Below are positions 1-7,117 of a stretch of DNA of 64,000 nt, piece by piece. Location: contig JACQAZ010000029.1 in NCBI GenBank assembly GCA_016194705.1, positions 1 to 64,000 on the forward strand, given 5' to 3'. The translations under genes were made by a program, and so were the position numbers. This DNA is from Elusimicrobiota bacterium. GTDB lineage: Bacteria > Elusimicrobiota > Elusimicrobia > UBA1565 > UBA9628. A model generated the notes under the pieces. It had not been told where the DNA came from. It saw only the letters and a program-made list of their open reading frames with translations, and did not search any database. Position 1 is the first letter of the stretch. Each line of letters opens with the position of its first letter.

Positions 1-132
1 AACGTCATCCGCAGGGCTTACGGCTACAGGGACAAGCAGTACATGAAGCTCAAGATCATCCAAGCCTGTACCCCATGGATGGGACACTTCCGCCCGTGGG
101 GCTGGGCGCACGCTCACAATTTTCTGTCATGA
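1..132 (+). pseudogene. ISL3-family-like transposase, C-terminal fragment
   Basis: The reading frame is open from the first base and ends at TGA 130-132. It gives 43 residues containing the segment NVIRRAYGYRDKQYMKLKI, which resembles the end of ISL3-type DDE transposases (an AYG[FY]R block followed by a basic helix). Only the C-terminus is in the window, so whether the copy is intact upstream cannot be told. The transposase stop is immediately followed, in the same frame, by the truncated gene downstream, as expected for an insertion-sequence end lying in a gene. Family assignment is from the short motif only. Confidence 0.6.
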
Positions 133-147
133 GCCAAAAAATGCTGC

Positions 148-591
148 ATGCCGCCGCACGAGAGGCTCCTCCCCGCGGGAGAGTCGTCCCACGGCGATTT
201 CGTCAACCCAGGCCGGCCGGGCAAGGGGATGGCGGCGCTGATGGTGGAATTCTCCCAGCCGCTTTTAGAAGCCGCCCATGGGAATCCCGAGGCCATGAAC
301 AAAGCGCTCAATTTCGGCATGATCTTCTGGAATCTTGCGACCGTCGGCAGGGAGTTCGCGTTAGAGGAACTGCCAAAAATCGAGAAAGGCATGTGTAAGT
401 CGGATGAGGATCGCCGGAATTTCAGGTCCATGGCTCGCATGATGTTTGAGCGGTATCAAAATATGCGATCCGGCGCGGGCGAGAACTTGATCTCGGGGCT
501 CGAAGAGATATGGGGTCCGGATTTTTCCGCCGGTCTCGGCGAATCCCGCCTTAATCGCATCGCGGGCATGGTACGGGGATTGCTTAAATGA
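148..591 (+). CDS. hypothetical protein, possibly 5'-truncated SEC-C-type protein
   Basis: A frame of about 147 residues, mostly helical and without membrane segments or signal peptide. The first ATG is at 148 and another is at 229; neither has a good ribosome binding site. Reading the same frame back to the transposase stop gives AKKCC directly before the first Met. That looks like the end of a SEC-C zinc motif (CxCxSGxKxKKCC), so the gene probably lost its 5' part to the adjacent ISL3 element. Its stop overlaps the next start (ATGA at 588-591), suggesting the two genes once formed an operon. Function unknown. Confidence 0.5.
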   Translation: MPPHERLLPAGESSHGDFVNPGRPGKGMAALMVEFSQPLLEAAHGNPEAMNKALNFGMIFWNLATVGREFALEELPKIEKGMCKSDEDRRNFRSMARMMFERYQNMRSGAGENLISGLEEIWGPDFSAGLGESRLNRIAGMVRGLLK

Positions 592-878
592 GAATACCTC
601 AAAAACTCCAGCCATGGATTGGGGCCAGAAAGAAATTTCATCTTTCTCATGCCCAGATTCAAATGGCGCGGGAGCTGGGCTTGAACCCGAAGAAATTCGG
701 AAAGCTCGCCAACCACAGGCAAGAGCCCTGGAAGGCTCCTCTGCCGAAATTCATCGAAGAGCTTTACTTCAAGAGGTTTGGGAAAGCCCAACCGGACCGA
801 GTGCTCAGCATCGAAGAGCGCGCCGGGGAAATCGAAAAGAAAGGCTCACAAACGGTCGAGCGAACAGCGGGACTCTGA
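588..878 (+). CDS. small conserved hypothetical protein (QKLQPW family)
   Basis: A 96-residue basic soluble protein starting at the ATG of an ATGA overlap with the gene before it, so it is probably translationally coupled. The segments QKLQPWI, LSHAQIQMARELG, NPKKFGKL and FIEELYFKRFGK match my recollection of a widespread small protein family of unknown function found in many proteobacterial accessory regions. The central helix-turn-helix-like pattern could indicate nucleic-acid binding, but that is inference. The lysine-rich last 30 residues look less conserved. A four-base gap separates it from the ParB-like gene downstream. Confidence 0.65.
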   Translation: MRIPQKLQPWIGARKKFHLSHAQIQMARELGLNPKKFGKLANHRQEPWKAPLPKFIEELYFKRFGKAQPDRVLSIEERAGEIEKKGSQTVERTAGL

Positions 879-882
879 GGAT

Positions 883-1347
883 ATGAAGAAGCGTCGTCAA
901 AATCCCGCCGGAGAGCACCCGCGGCAACTCAAGACCGATAAAACATTCACGCCGATCTCCGTCGATGAGGACGACGAGCTGTTTCCCAACGGCATTTTCG
1001 AGTTCAACGTGACGAAGATGCTGGCCTTCATCGAGGCCAACGCCGACAAGTTCCCCGTCGAGACGGTCGAGGTCGAGCCTTTTCGAGTCTACTCCTCCGA
1101 GACCTTGGACGAGGACACGATTCGCCGCGCGGACGTTTCCAAGCCCATCCTACTGGCCGAGATCAGCCCGGGACGCTTCAACGTGATCGACGGCAACCAC
1201 CGCGTGGAGAGGGCTGGCCGGGACGGCCTGAAGACGATCCCCGCCCGTCGTATCGGGGCCGAGCAGCATCTCGCGTTCTTGACCTCCGTAAGAGCATACG
1301 AGACCTACGTCAGCTATTGGAACTCGAAGCTCGACGAGCTGGAATGA
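883..1347 (+). CDS. ParB/Srx-fold domain protein
   Basis: A 154-residue protein; the ATG at 883 is preceded by GAGG at 877-880. It contains the ParB-like signature VIDGNHRVERA near residue 105, where the DGNHR core is the motif of the ParB/sulfiredoxin fold. It also has PILLAEI and a C-terminal helical tail. It has no DNA-binding HTH of the full ParB length (about 300 residues), so it is a stand-alone ParB-like nuclease or CTPase domain as found on plasmids, phages and islands. It lies just 3' of the small conserved gene and ends 200 bases before the AbiE-like promoter. Substrate unknown. Confidence 0.7.
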   Translation: MKKRRQNPAGEHPRQLKTDKTFTPISVDEDDELFPNGIFEFNVTKMLAFIEANADKFPVETVEVEPFRVYSSETLDEDTIRRADVSKPILLAEISPGRFNVIDGNHRVERAGRDGLKTIPARRIGAEQHLAFLTSVRAYETYVSYWNSKLDELE

Positions 1348-1348
1348 T

Positions 1349-1479
1349 GCCGCCAAGGAGCCCTGCGGCTGGGTCTTACGCGCCGAACGCGCCGATGGGA
1401 ATGACCACGACGCCGTCCGGGCGCACATAGCCGTAGCGGACTCGTGCCTCAGCAAGCCGGTGTATTTCACCGACTACTG
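1349..1479 (+). other. start-less coding-like remnant in the 1348-1502 gap
   Basis: Between the ParB-like gene and the AbiE-like promoter one plus-strand frame reads AAKEPCGWVLRAER...KPVYFTDY and stops at 1477-1479. The amino-acid composition looks protein-like, but there is no start codon in this frame after 1347. A different frame offers only a 27-residue ORF at 1347. This may be a decayed 3' end of a lost gene. Support is weak. Confidence 0.2.
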
Positions 1480-1502
1480 ACGGGCGTCCGACATCCAGCC
1501 CC

Positions 1503-1551
1503 TTGACACAAATAGTTCCGTATATTATAATGTTCCATGTAACGGAACATG
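1503..1551 (+). promoter_or_regulatory. consensus sigma70 promoter with palindromic operator of the AbiE-like operon
   Basis: TTGACA at 1503-1508 and TATAAT at 1526-1531 are separated by exactly 17 bases, a perfect consensus promoter. ATGTTCC (1530-1536) and GGAACAT (1544-1550) form an inverted repeat with a 7-base spacer that covers the end of the -10 and runs into the ATG at 1549. GTTCCGT (1515-1521) and ACGGAAC (1542-1548) give a second dyad. The 5' leader would be about 10 bases. Operator dyads over the promoter are typical of autorepressing antitoxins such as AbiEi. Confidence 0.8.
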
Positions 1552-2616
1552 GATATTAAAGAGAACGAAGTTGCTGCTTTAGCCGAGACCTGCCTGCGGA
1601 ACCTCAAGCGGGCTCTCGGGCCCGGCTTGCCCATGCGCCTGGACCAGCCCGCCAACGACCGCCATGATTTCGACCTCCACATTGGGACAAAGCCGCCCCT
1701 GAATCTACTCGTCGAGACCAAACTGCGGACGACAACCCGCAATCAAGCGCTGCACATCATCCTGCAACTGAAAGCGCTTGGTGGCGACGCGATCGTTTTC
1801 GCGGATTGGGTCCCGGAGCCGATCGCAGACGAATTCCGCAAGGCGGGAGTGTTCTTCGCGGACGCGCACGGCAACGTCTTCATCCGAAAGCCCCCACACG
1901 TCATCGTAGACATCAGAGGGAAGAAGCCGGAGCATCCCGTGAAAGCCGAACCCGGAAGACTGATCGAAGCCGGAGGGCTCAAGGTCGCCCACTACCTTCT
2001 GACCCATCCCGATGCGGTGGGTGACCCTCTGCGAACAATCGCAGAAAGGGCTGGCGTAGGTCTTGCGACGGCGCATGCGGTCACGCGGGAGCTTGAGCGA
2101 AAACAATGGCTTCTGCCCGCAGCCGGCGGCAAGCACCGATTCGGAGAACTCAAGGGCCTGGTCGAACTCTTCGTGCGGGGCTATGCGCTCAAACTGCGCC
2201 CGGCCTGCGTCCTCGGCCGTTATCGGCATCAGAAGAAGACGCCTTACGAGATACTGGAGGGCTTCGCGCAACGATTGGCCGACGCGCCGGGCCACTGGGC
2301 CGTGACGGGTGGGATGGCCGCCAAGCAATTAACCCAGTATCTCGAGCCTGATACGGTCGAGGTCTTTGTCGACGACCAGGCGATGGCCAAGCTCAAGGCC
2401 GAGCCGATGCTGCGCGATGACGCCAACGGCAACGTCACCATTCTTCATCTCTTTGGAGCTGCCGCGATCACGGACAAACCCCAAATGCCCTGGCCCTTGG
2501 CGACTCCGCTCCTCGTCTATGCCGAGCTCCTCGAGGCCGGCGGAGCTAGGGAGATGGAAACAGCCAAGATGATCTACGACCGATTTCTGGAGCCCGAACT
2601 CGCGCATGGAAAGTGA
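1549..2616 (+). CDS. AbiEi-like antitoxin / transcriptional regulator of a type IV toxin-antitoxin system
   Basis: A 355-residue protein. Residues 1-125 look like a restriction-endonuclease fold: a DFDLHIG strand, then VETK (the ExK pair of PD-(D/E)XK enzymes), a long helix, and GVFFADAHGNVFI. Residues about 140-205 form a winged helix (TIAERAGVGLATAHAVTREL). The remaining part resembles the AbiEi C-terminal antitoxin domain, with ALLVYAEL-type helices. This architecture is usual for the AbiEi_2 family. It would repress its own promoter and counteract the nucleotidyltransferase encoded 11 bases overlapping downstream. The start is fixed by the promoter and the lack of other upstream ATGs. Confidence 0.75.
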   Translation: MDIKENEVAALAETCLRNLKRALGPGLPMRLDQPANDRHDFDLHIGTKPPLNLLVETKLRTTTRNQALHIILQLKALGGDAIVFADWVPEPIADEFRKAGVFFADAHGNVFIRKPPHVIVDIRGKKPEHPVKAEPGRLIEAGGLKVAHYLLTHPDAVGDPLRTIAERAGVGLATAHAVTRELERKQWLLPAAGGKHRFGELKGLVELFVRGYALKLRPACVLGRYRHQKKTPYEILEGFAQRLADAPGHWAVTGGMAAKQLTQYLEPDTVEVFVDDQAMAKLKAEPMLRDDANGNVTILHLFGAAAITDKPQMPWPLATPLLVYAELLEAGGAREMETAKMIYDRFLEPELAHGK

Positions 2617-3445
2617 ACTCACGAAGGCGGTCCATGAGGTCGCCAGCGCCGCCGAAGATCTGAAGCTCGACATCGTGCTCGTCGGGGCGCTGATGGCGGA
2701 ATTCACCCCCGAGATAGAAGCCGACTATCCTCGCTTCCGACGGACCAACGACGCCGATTTCGCCGTCTACGTGCGCGACTGGCCCACCTACAAGAAGCTG
2801 CGTGACGCGTTGATCGAACAGAAGTTCAAGCCGAACCCGAAGATCGAGCATCGGCTACATCAGGGGAGCGCGATGGTGGACCTCATCCCTTATGGATCTC
2901 AGGTCGCGCCCGATGGAAAACTGGCTTGGCCGGAGTCGGGATTCGAGATGACGGTCACGGGCTTCGATGAGGTCTGCGCGGCGGCGCGAAAGTCCGCGTC
3001 GCCAAGCGAAGTCCCTATGCCGGTCATCACGGTGCCCGGCTTCGCGCTGCTCAAGATCATCGCCTACCTGGACCGCAAAGGGCGAGGCGACGCCAAGCAC
3101 AAGGATGACGCCAGGGACATCGAGTACTGGCTGCGCAACTACGCCGGAGGAACCAAGGACGAGCGGCGCTTTGCGCTTGTAGAGGAACCGGAGTTGGCCC
3201 ATCAGGATTACGAGACCGCCGGAGCCGTCTTGCTCGGCAAGGAAGTGGGCGCACTGGCGTCGACCGAAGCCGCGGCCTATGTGGATCGATTCCTCCGAGA
3301 ATCCGAGGATCGCTACTCGCCTTTCATGGACGTGCTCGCCGCTGGCGCGATGGACGAGGCGGCGGATAAGAAACGGGATGACGGTCTCGCACTGCTCTCC
3401 GCCTTCAAGAAGGGCTACCTGCAAGGGCGCAAGCAGGAGAGATAA
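2606..3445 (+). CDS. AbiEii-like nucleotidyltransferase toxin
   Basis: A 279-residue protein overlapping the antitoxin gene by 11 bases, as in AbiE operons. The N-terminal part shows the nucleotidyltransferase pattern VGALMAEF ... RRTNDADFAVYV, where the D-x-D pair would bind metal, followed by a strand pair ending in MVDLIPYG with a third acidic residue. FALLKIIAYLDRKGRGDAKHKDD is the helical segment with conserved Lys/Asp seen in AbiEii/MNT-type proteins. In the family the toxin transfers nucleotides to tRNA or other RNA and causes growth arrest on phage infection. The C-terminal 90 residues are a helical extension I do not recognise. Confidence 0.7.
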   Translation: MESELTKAVHEVASAAEDLKLDIVLVGALMAEFTPEIEADYPRFRRTNDADFAVYVRDWPTYKKLRDALIEQKFKPNPKIEHRLHQGSAMVDLIPYGSQVAPDGKLAWPESGFEMTVTGFDEVCAAARKSASPSEVPMPVITVPGFALLKIIAYLDRKGRGDAKHKDDARDIEYWLRNYAGGTKDERRFALVEEPELAHQDYETAGAVLLGKEVGALASTEAAAYVDRFLRESEDRYSPFMDVLAAGAMDEAADKKRDDGLALLSAFKKGYLQGRKQER

Positions 3446-3446
3446 C

Positions 3447-3788
3447 ATGCTGCCCAAGAGCGAAGTCCTTCTGGCAGAAGAGTCTCTTGAGCGCTACTGC
3501 GCGGAGCGGGTCCCCCCGCACGCCCGATCCAAGGTTCGCATGACCTACAAGTGGAGAGGCGACACAGCCACCTTGATTGAAGAGCGCCCTTACTTTCAGG
3601 ACCCAAAGCGCTGGACCAGCCACCCTGTCGCCCAATTTCGATACGACGGGGATAAGAAGCGCTGGACCTTATACTGCGCGGACAGGAATAGCCGCTGGCA
3701 TCTCTACGAGAAGATTCGACCGGCCGCATCCATCCAGACGCTCCTCGACGAGGTGAACCGCGACCCCACCGGCATCTTTTGGGGCTGA
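3447..3788 (+). CDS. DUF3024 family protein
   Basis: A 113-residue protein with a good ribosome binding site (AGGAGAG about 7 bases before ATG 3447), one base after the toxin gene, so probably part of the same transcript. The pattern TLIEERPYFQDPKRWT, VAQFRY and WTLYCADRNSRWHLYE matches the DUF3024 family, a small protein often found next to toxin-antitoxin or accessory genes. No catalytic motif is evident and its role is unknown. The position may mean an accessory role in the AbiE-like operon, or simple hitch-hiking. Confidence 0.75.
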   Translation: MLPKSEVLLAEESLERYCAERVPPHARSKVRMTYKWRGDTATLIEERPYFQDPKRWTSHPVAQFRYDGDKKRWTLYCADRNSRWHLYEKIRPAASIQTLLDEVNRDPTGIFWG

Positions 3789-3839
3789 TCTTCGATCCAT
3801 GGACCAGAAGCTCCTGTCCCAACTCCTGAAGGCCGCAGC

Positions 3840-4613
3840 GTGAAGTATCTCCTCATCTGTTCGGCCGCGCTTCTCACATCCGGCCTGACGCTATTCTCCG
3901 GTTTCGGCCTGGGCACCTTACTTATGCCGGTCTTCGCGATCTTCTTTCCCGTGGAAGCCGCTGTGGGGCTGACCGCCGTCGTCCACTTCCTCAACAATCT
4001 GTTCAAGCTGGCATTGCTGGGCAAGCACGCCGACCGCGCCGTGGTGCTCCGCTTCGGCATTCCCGCCATCCTGGCGGCCTTCCTGGGGGCGCGGGCGCTC
4101 GTGTGGCTGTCGCATCTCCCGCCGCTGGCCAGCTACGCCGCCTTCGGCAAGACCTTGGACGTCCTGCCCGTGAAGCTCGCCATCGGACTCTTGATGATCG
4201 CCTTCGCCCTCCTGGAGATCGTCCCAGCGTTCGAGAAGCTGGCCTTCGACAAGCGTTATCTTCCGGCGGGCGGGGTGCTCAGCGGATTCTTCGGAGGGCT
4301 CTCCGGCAACCAAGGCGCGCTGCGCAGCGCCTTCCTGATCCGCTGCGGCCTTTCCAAGGAGGGCTTCATCGCCACGGGCGTCGTGATCGCCTGCTTGGTC
4401 GATGTGACGCGGCTGGGAGTCTACGCGACGAAGTTCTCGGCGGCGGACGTTGGAGCCAACGCCGGACTTCTCACCGCGGCGACCCTCTCGGCATTTGTTG
4501 GGGCCTGGGGAGGCAATCGCCTGCTCCACAAGATCACGATACGTACGGTCCAGTGGTCCGTCGCCGCCATGTTGTTGGTGATCGCCGTCGGCTTGGCCGC
4601 CGGACTCATTTAG
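3840..4613 (+). CDS. TauE/SafE family membrane exporter
   Basis: A 257-residue polytopic membrane protein with about seven to eight hydrophobic segments in two halves, each carrying a glycine-rich loop (LFSGFGLGTLLMP near residue 20, LSGFFGGLSGNQGALRS near 150). The G-x-G-x-L / GGLSGxxG arrangement is typical of TauE/SafE transporters, which export sulfite, sulfoacetate or related organic anions. The chosen start is GTG 3840. It is 51 bases after the DUF3024 gene. No sulfur metabolism genes lie nearby to suggest the substrate. It is followed by the IS110 element. Confidence 0.8.
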   Translation: MKYLLICSAALLTSGLTLFSGFGLGTLLMPVFAIFFPVEAAVGLTAVVHFLNNLFKLALLGKHADRAVVLRFGIPAILAAFLGARALVWLSHLPPLASYAAFGKTLDVLPVKLAIGLLMIAFALLEIVPAFEKLAFDKRYLPAGGVLSGFFGGLSGNQGALRSAFLIRCGLSKEGFIATGVVIACLVDVTRLGVYATKFSAADVGANAGLLTAATLSAFVGAWGGNRLLHKITIRTVQWSVAAMLLVIAVGLAAGLI

Positions 4614-4818
4614 GCCGAGTTGCCACTCCCGGCCATGAGATTAAGTATTGCGATCATTGGACAATATCCAATCTTTTCTGAAAGCATCCGTCAAACCTAG
4701 CCAAAGTCCTCCCCTACCAGAGCCCCTTGAGCAATTCTCAATCTTTTCTTCGTCCTCGCCGACTGGACAAGATAATTATTCGAGGCCTGGTCCCTTAATC
4801 TTTGCCGCAGCCGTAACG
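4614..4818. other. AT-richer gap between TauE gene and IS110 transposase
   Basis: No gene is seen. The stretch is clearly AT-richer than its surroundings. It carries an 11-base direct repeat CAATCTTTTCT at 4669-4679 and 4739-4749. It probably contains the downstream non-coding end of the IS110 element; the exact boundary cannot be set because IS110 elements usually lack terminal inverted repeats. Confidence 0.4.
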
Positions 4819-5868
4819 TCAGGCTAAGGTTGCGCCAAGGCGACCAGGCCGAAATTGGTACGGCTTTTCCCTGTAATCCCTCCGTTGCTTGAGGCAATGC
4901 CAAGTGATCTCGCAGAGCTTGCGTCCGACGGCGCCGGCTGCGTCCTGTGCGCCCTTTCGATGCTTGAGTCGCTTGAAGAAAGCGTCGAAGTAGGGCGAGA
5001 CTCGGATCGCGGTCCAGGCGGCCTCGATGAAGGCATAGCGCATGAAGTGATTGCAGGCCGGCATGAGCCCCCCATGGGACGTCTTGCCACCCGAGCTGTA
5101 GGTGGAATTGGCCAGCCCGCTATACACGCATAACTTTGCGGGTGAAGAGAACCGGTCGATGGTGTCGATCTCAAGGGCGATGATCGCGGCGAGCAGTTTC
5201 CCGATCCCGGGCAGCGACATCAAGATAGGTGTGTACGGGTTCTCCTTGAGCGTCTCGTCGATCCACTTCTCGGCCTGTCGGATGTGGGCATGCAGCGTAT
5301 CGAGCAACTCCATGTGTGCGCGAAGAAGCTTTCCGTCGGGCTCCCTTAGGTTCAGGCCGTTCATCCAGGCTCGACCGTGCCCGCCGAAGAGATCAGTTCG
5401 TTCGGGCGGCTTGAGATGATTGCGGTCGATGACGTTATGAATTCGGTTCTTGAGCATCGTCTGCAGCTTGACCAGCCAGATCCGCTGGCGCAACAGGTTC
5501 TTCTGGTCCCGCGCTTCTTTCGGCGGGACATGAACCAGCGGTGTGAGGCCCGCCTTGAGGATGATCGCATGCGTCGTGGCATCGATCTTGTCCGTCTTTG
5601 TGAACGTCTCGGCGATCAGACGCATCTTCAGTGGGTTAGCCAGCTTCGGATTGAGCCCCAGTTCCTCGAGCGCATCGTAAAGCGTGCCCCAGTTGCGCCC
5701 CGCCTCCAATACCGATTGGATGGGCTCGCCAGCGGGGAGCGATCTTTTCAGCTCCTCGAAAGCGTCTCGATCGCTGTCGAGCCTACCGTCCCATACGATC
5801 TCGCCAGAGTCCTTCATGGCGACGACGTGCGAGTACTTCTTGTGATGATCGATTCCTAGATGTATCAT
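4819..5868 (-). mobile_element. IS110-family transposase (DEDD recombinase)
   Basis: A 349-residue transposase whose ATG (5866-5868) follows an AGGAGGT Shine-Dalgarno. The N-terminal RuvC-like domain shows LGIDHHKKYSHV, LEAGRNWGTLYD and KTDKIDATTHA, giving the D-E-D-D set. The C-terminal transposase_20 domain contains LMSLPGIGKLLAA and SGLANSTYSSGGKTSHGG with the conserved serine region. Such enzymes use a bridge RNA transcribed from the non-coding end of the element to choose the target. The gene looks intact. Its base composition is lower in GC than the chromosome downstream. Confidence 0.9.
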
Positions 5869-5875
5869 GTTTTTG

Positions 5876-5926
5876 GGACCTCCTATGTTTAGCCTGTCGT
5901 CAAGGCTGCAATCTAGCATAGGAGGT
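5876..5926 (-). promoter_or_regulatory. hairpin sequestering the IS110 transposase ribosome binding site
   Basis: GGACCTCCTATG (5876-5887) and CATAGGAGGTCC (5917-5928) are perfect 12-base inverted repeats with a 29-base loop. A second stem (AGCCT / AGGCT) lies inside the loop. In minus-strand RNA the 3' arm contains the AGGAGGT that serves the start at 5868. A transcript entering from outside would fold this signal away, the known anti-readthrough strategy of several insertion sequences. It could alternatively be part of the bridge RNA region. Confidence 0.65.
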
Positions 5927-5957
5927 CCTTCGCTTTCATATTATCTTTGCCTGTCAT

Positions 5958-5990
5958 AAGGGGGTCAGGAGCATTATTTCAAGGGGGTCA
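5958..5990. repeat. tandem AAGGGGGTCA repeats, possible insertion-sequence end
   Basis: AAGGGGGTCA occurs at 5958-5967 and 5981-5990 (23-base period). On the minus strand these read TGACCCCCTT twice, similar to the short repeated terminal motifs of some insertion sequences. They sit between the IS110 transposase leader and the first gene of the high-GC block, so they may mark the end of a mobile segment. Confidence 0.35.
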
Positions 5991-6007
5991 AAAGCAAGGC
6001 CTGTCGC

Positions 6008-6280
6008 CTATCGAACGCAAAGGCGGCCCTGGGCGTCACGGTAGGCCAAGCGGCCGCGGCGCTTGAGCCAATAGAGCCGCGCGCGGACGTTGGCGCGAAG
6101 GTCCCGGCCGCGGCAGGCAGAGCCGGCCTTGCGCTGGATCTCGCGGACGATGCCGCGCATGGTCATGTCGCCGGCCAGGAGCATGGCGTCGATGAGAGGG
6201 GCCAGGACTTTGGGTGCCCGAGGCAGTTGAGCAGGCTGGCTATCGGACCGGGGTAGCGGCGCTGTGGGGTCTCGGAGCAC
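6008..6280 (-). CDS. hypothetical small basic protein, winged-helix-like
   Basis: A 90-residue Arg-rich ORF. After a proline-rich N-terminus it reads PLIDAMLLAGDMTMRGIVRE, then RANVRARLYWLKRRGRL and AYRDAQGRLCVR. The helix-helix-helix-beta pattern resembles a small winged helix, as in transposon-associated or replication-associated DNA-binding proteins. No ribosome binding site is obvious and no homologue is recognised. It lies in the junction between the mobile patch and the core-like chromosome, so it may be a remnant of a longer gene. Confidence 0.4.
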   Translation of the reverse strand: MLRDPTAPLPRSDSQPAQLPRAPKVLAPLIDAMLLAGDMTMRGIVREIQRKAGSACRGRDLRANVRARLYWLKRRGRLAYRDAQGRLCVR

Positions 6281-6347
6281 CCACTCGCCATTGGCGACCC
6301 TGGCCAGGGCGAAGGGCCGCTCGGCCCGAAACGAGGGGATATATTCG

Positions 6348-6417
6348 ACTGGTCCGGGCGGCGGAACAAAGGGCAGAATCTGGAAATCTTGATTTCGGGT
6401 CTGCCGTCCCCGCCAGT
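6348..6417 (+). ncRNA. candidate structured RNA (long hairpin)
   Basis: ACTGG (6348-6352) pairs with CCAGT (6413-6417). Inside it GGCGG pairs with CCGCC, GGCAGA (6372-6377) with TCTGCC (6400-6405), and GAAA with TTTC at the tip. The series of nested stems spans 70 bases with no gene on this strand, and a strong intrinsic terminator follows 17 bases later. This supports a short terminated RNA or a leader. It does not match SRP RNA, 6S or tRNA patterns that I know. Confidence 0.35.
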
Positions 6418-6433
6418 TTCAAATCGAACGAAT

Positions 6434-6475
6434 AGGCCGGAAACGCGGTGACGCGTCTCCGGCCTTTCCTTTTTT
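6434..6475 (+). terminator. rho-independent terminator
   Basis: AGGCCGGAAACGCG (6434-6447) and CGCGTCTCCGGCCT (6452-6465) form a 14-position stem with one mismatch around a GTGA loop, followed by TTCCTTTTTT. The T-run lies on the plus strand, so it ends plus-strand transcription. It may also act weakly on the convergent gene at 6547. Confidence 0.85.
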
Positions 6476-6546
6476 AAAAGGAGTCACTTGCTCCAGACTC
6501 TTTGGATCGAAGTCACGCCTTTGCAGTGTGAGAGGCGATCAGGCGC

Positions 6547-7116
6547 CTACCACTCCCAGTCGCCGCCCTCGCTCGTCATCTGCTCCACGCGCTTGGCCAC
6601 GTACTTGTCCTTCTGCTCGCGGCGCTTGCCGATCTTGTCCTTGAGCTTGGCGATCTCGGTGGTCATCTTCTTGATCTGCAGCTCCTTGCCCGCCACGTCG
6701 ACGTCGAACTGATCTCCCACCGCGCCGGTGAGCTTGTCCTTGAGCGCCGCCTTGTCCGCGCCTTCGGCCTTCTTGTACTGCTCCACGAGCTCCCGCGACG
6801 CGCGGTTGGCCTTCATCGTCTTGGAGAACTGCTGGCGGACGTCCGGGTCCTTGTACATCTGCCAGAGCTCCGCGAGCTTGTGATGGTACATCGACGGCTC
6901 CTCGCTTTTCGCGCGGCCCAGATGCTCCGCCATCATCGGCTCGTTGGCCTTGATGAAGGCCAGAAGCTCGCCCTCCTGGGCCTCGTTCAACGTCGCCTCC
7001 GGACCCAGCTTGCCGGCGAATTGGCGCTTGCCGCCGGGCTCCTGCGATTCCGGCTGCGCCCACGCCGCCGAGCCCAACAACAGCAATCCCGCCCACAGCA
7101 TCGCTCGTGTCTTCAT
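6547..7116 (-). CDS. exported coiled-coil protein, possible Spy/CnrX-like sensor or chaperone
   Basis: A 189-residue protein with a Sec signal peptide (MKTRAMLWAGLLLLGSAAWA, cleaved after AWA) and an otherwise all-helical, highly charged body ending in a coiled coil. ATLNEAQEGELLAFIK resembles the LTxxQ-like helices of the Spy/CpxP/CnrX fold. It is the third gene after an ECF sigma factor and an anti-sigma factor, two bases from the latter. It may be the periplasmic sensor or target of that circuit, but the fold assignment is inference from pattern alone. Confidence 0.55.
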   Translation of the reverse strand: MKTRAMLWAGLLLLGSAAWAQPESQEPGGKRQFAGKLGPEATLNEAQEGELLAFIKANEPMMAEHLGRAKSEEPSMYHHKLAELWQMYKDPDVRQQFSKTMKANRASRELVEQYKKAEGADKAALKDKLTGAVGDQFDVDVAGKELQIKKMTTEIAKLKDKIGKRREQKDKYVAKRVEQMTSEGGDWEW

Positions 7117-7117
7117 C

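Noticed and set aside
4669..4749. Direct repeats CAATCTTTTCT as possible target-site duplication of the IS110 element.
   Set aside because: Both copies lie on the same side of the transposase gene and IS110 elements typically make no such duplication.
6335..6475. Resemblance of the GGGGATATATTCGACTGG start to the 5' end of tmRNA.
   Set aside because: A tmRNA needs about 350 bases, a tag reading frame and a TTCGANTC arm near a CCA end; only 140 bases precede the terminator and none of these are present.
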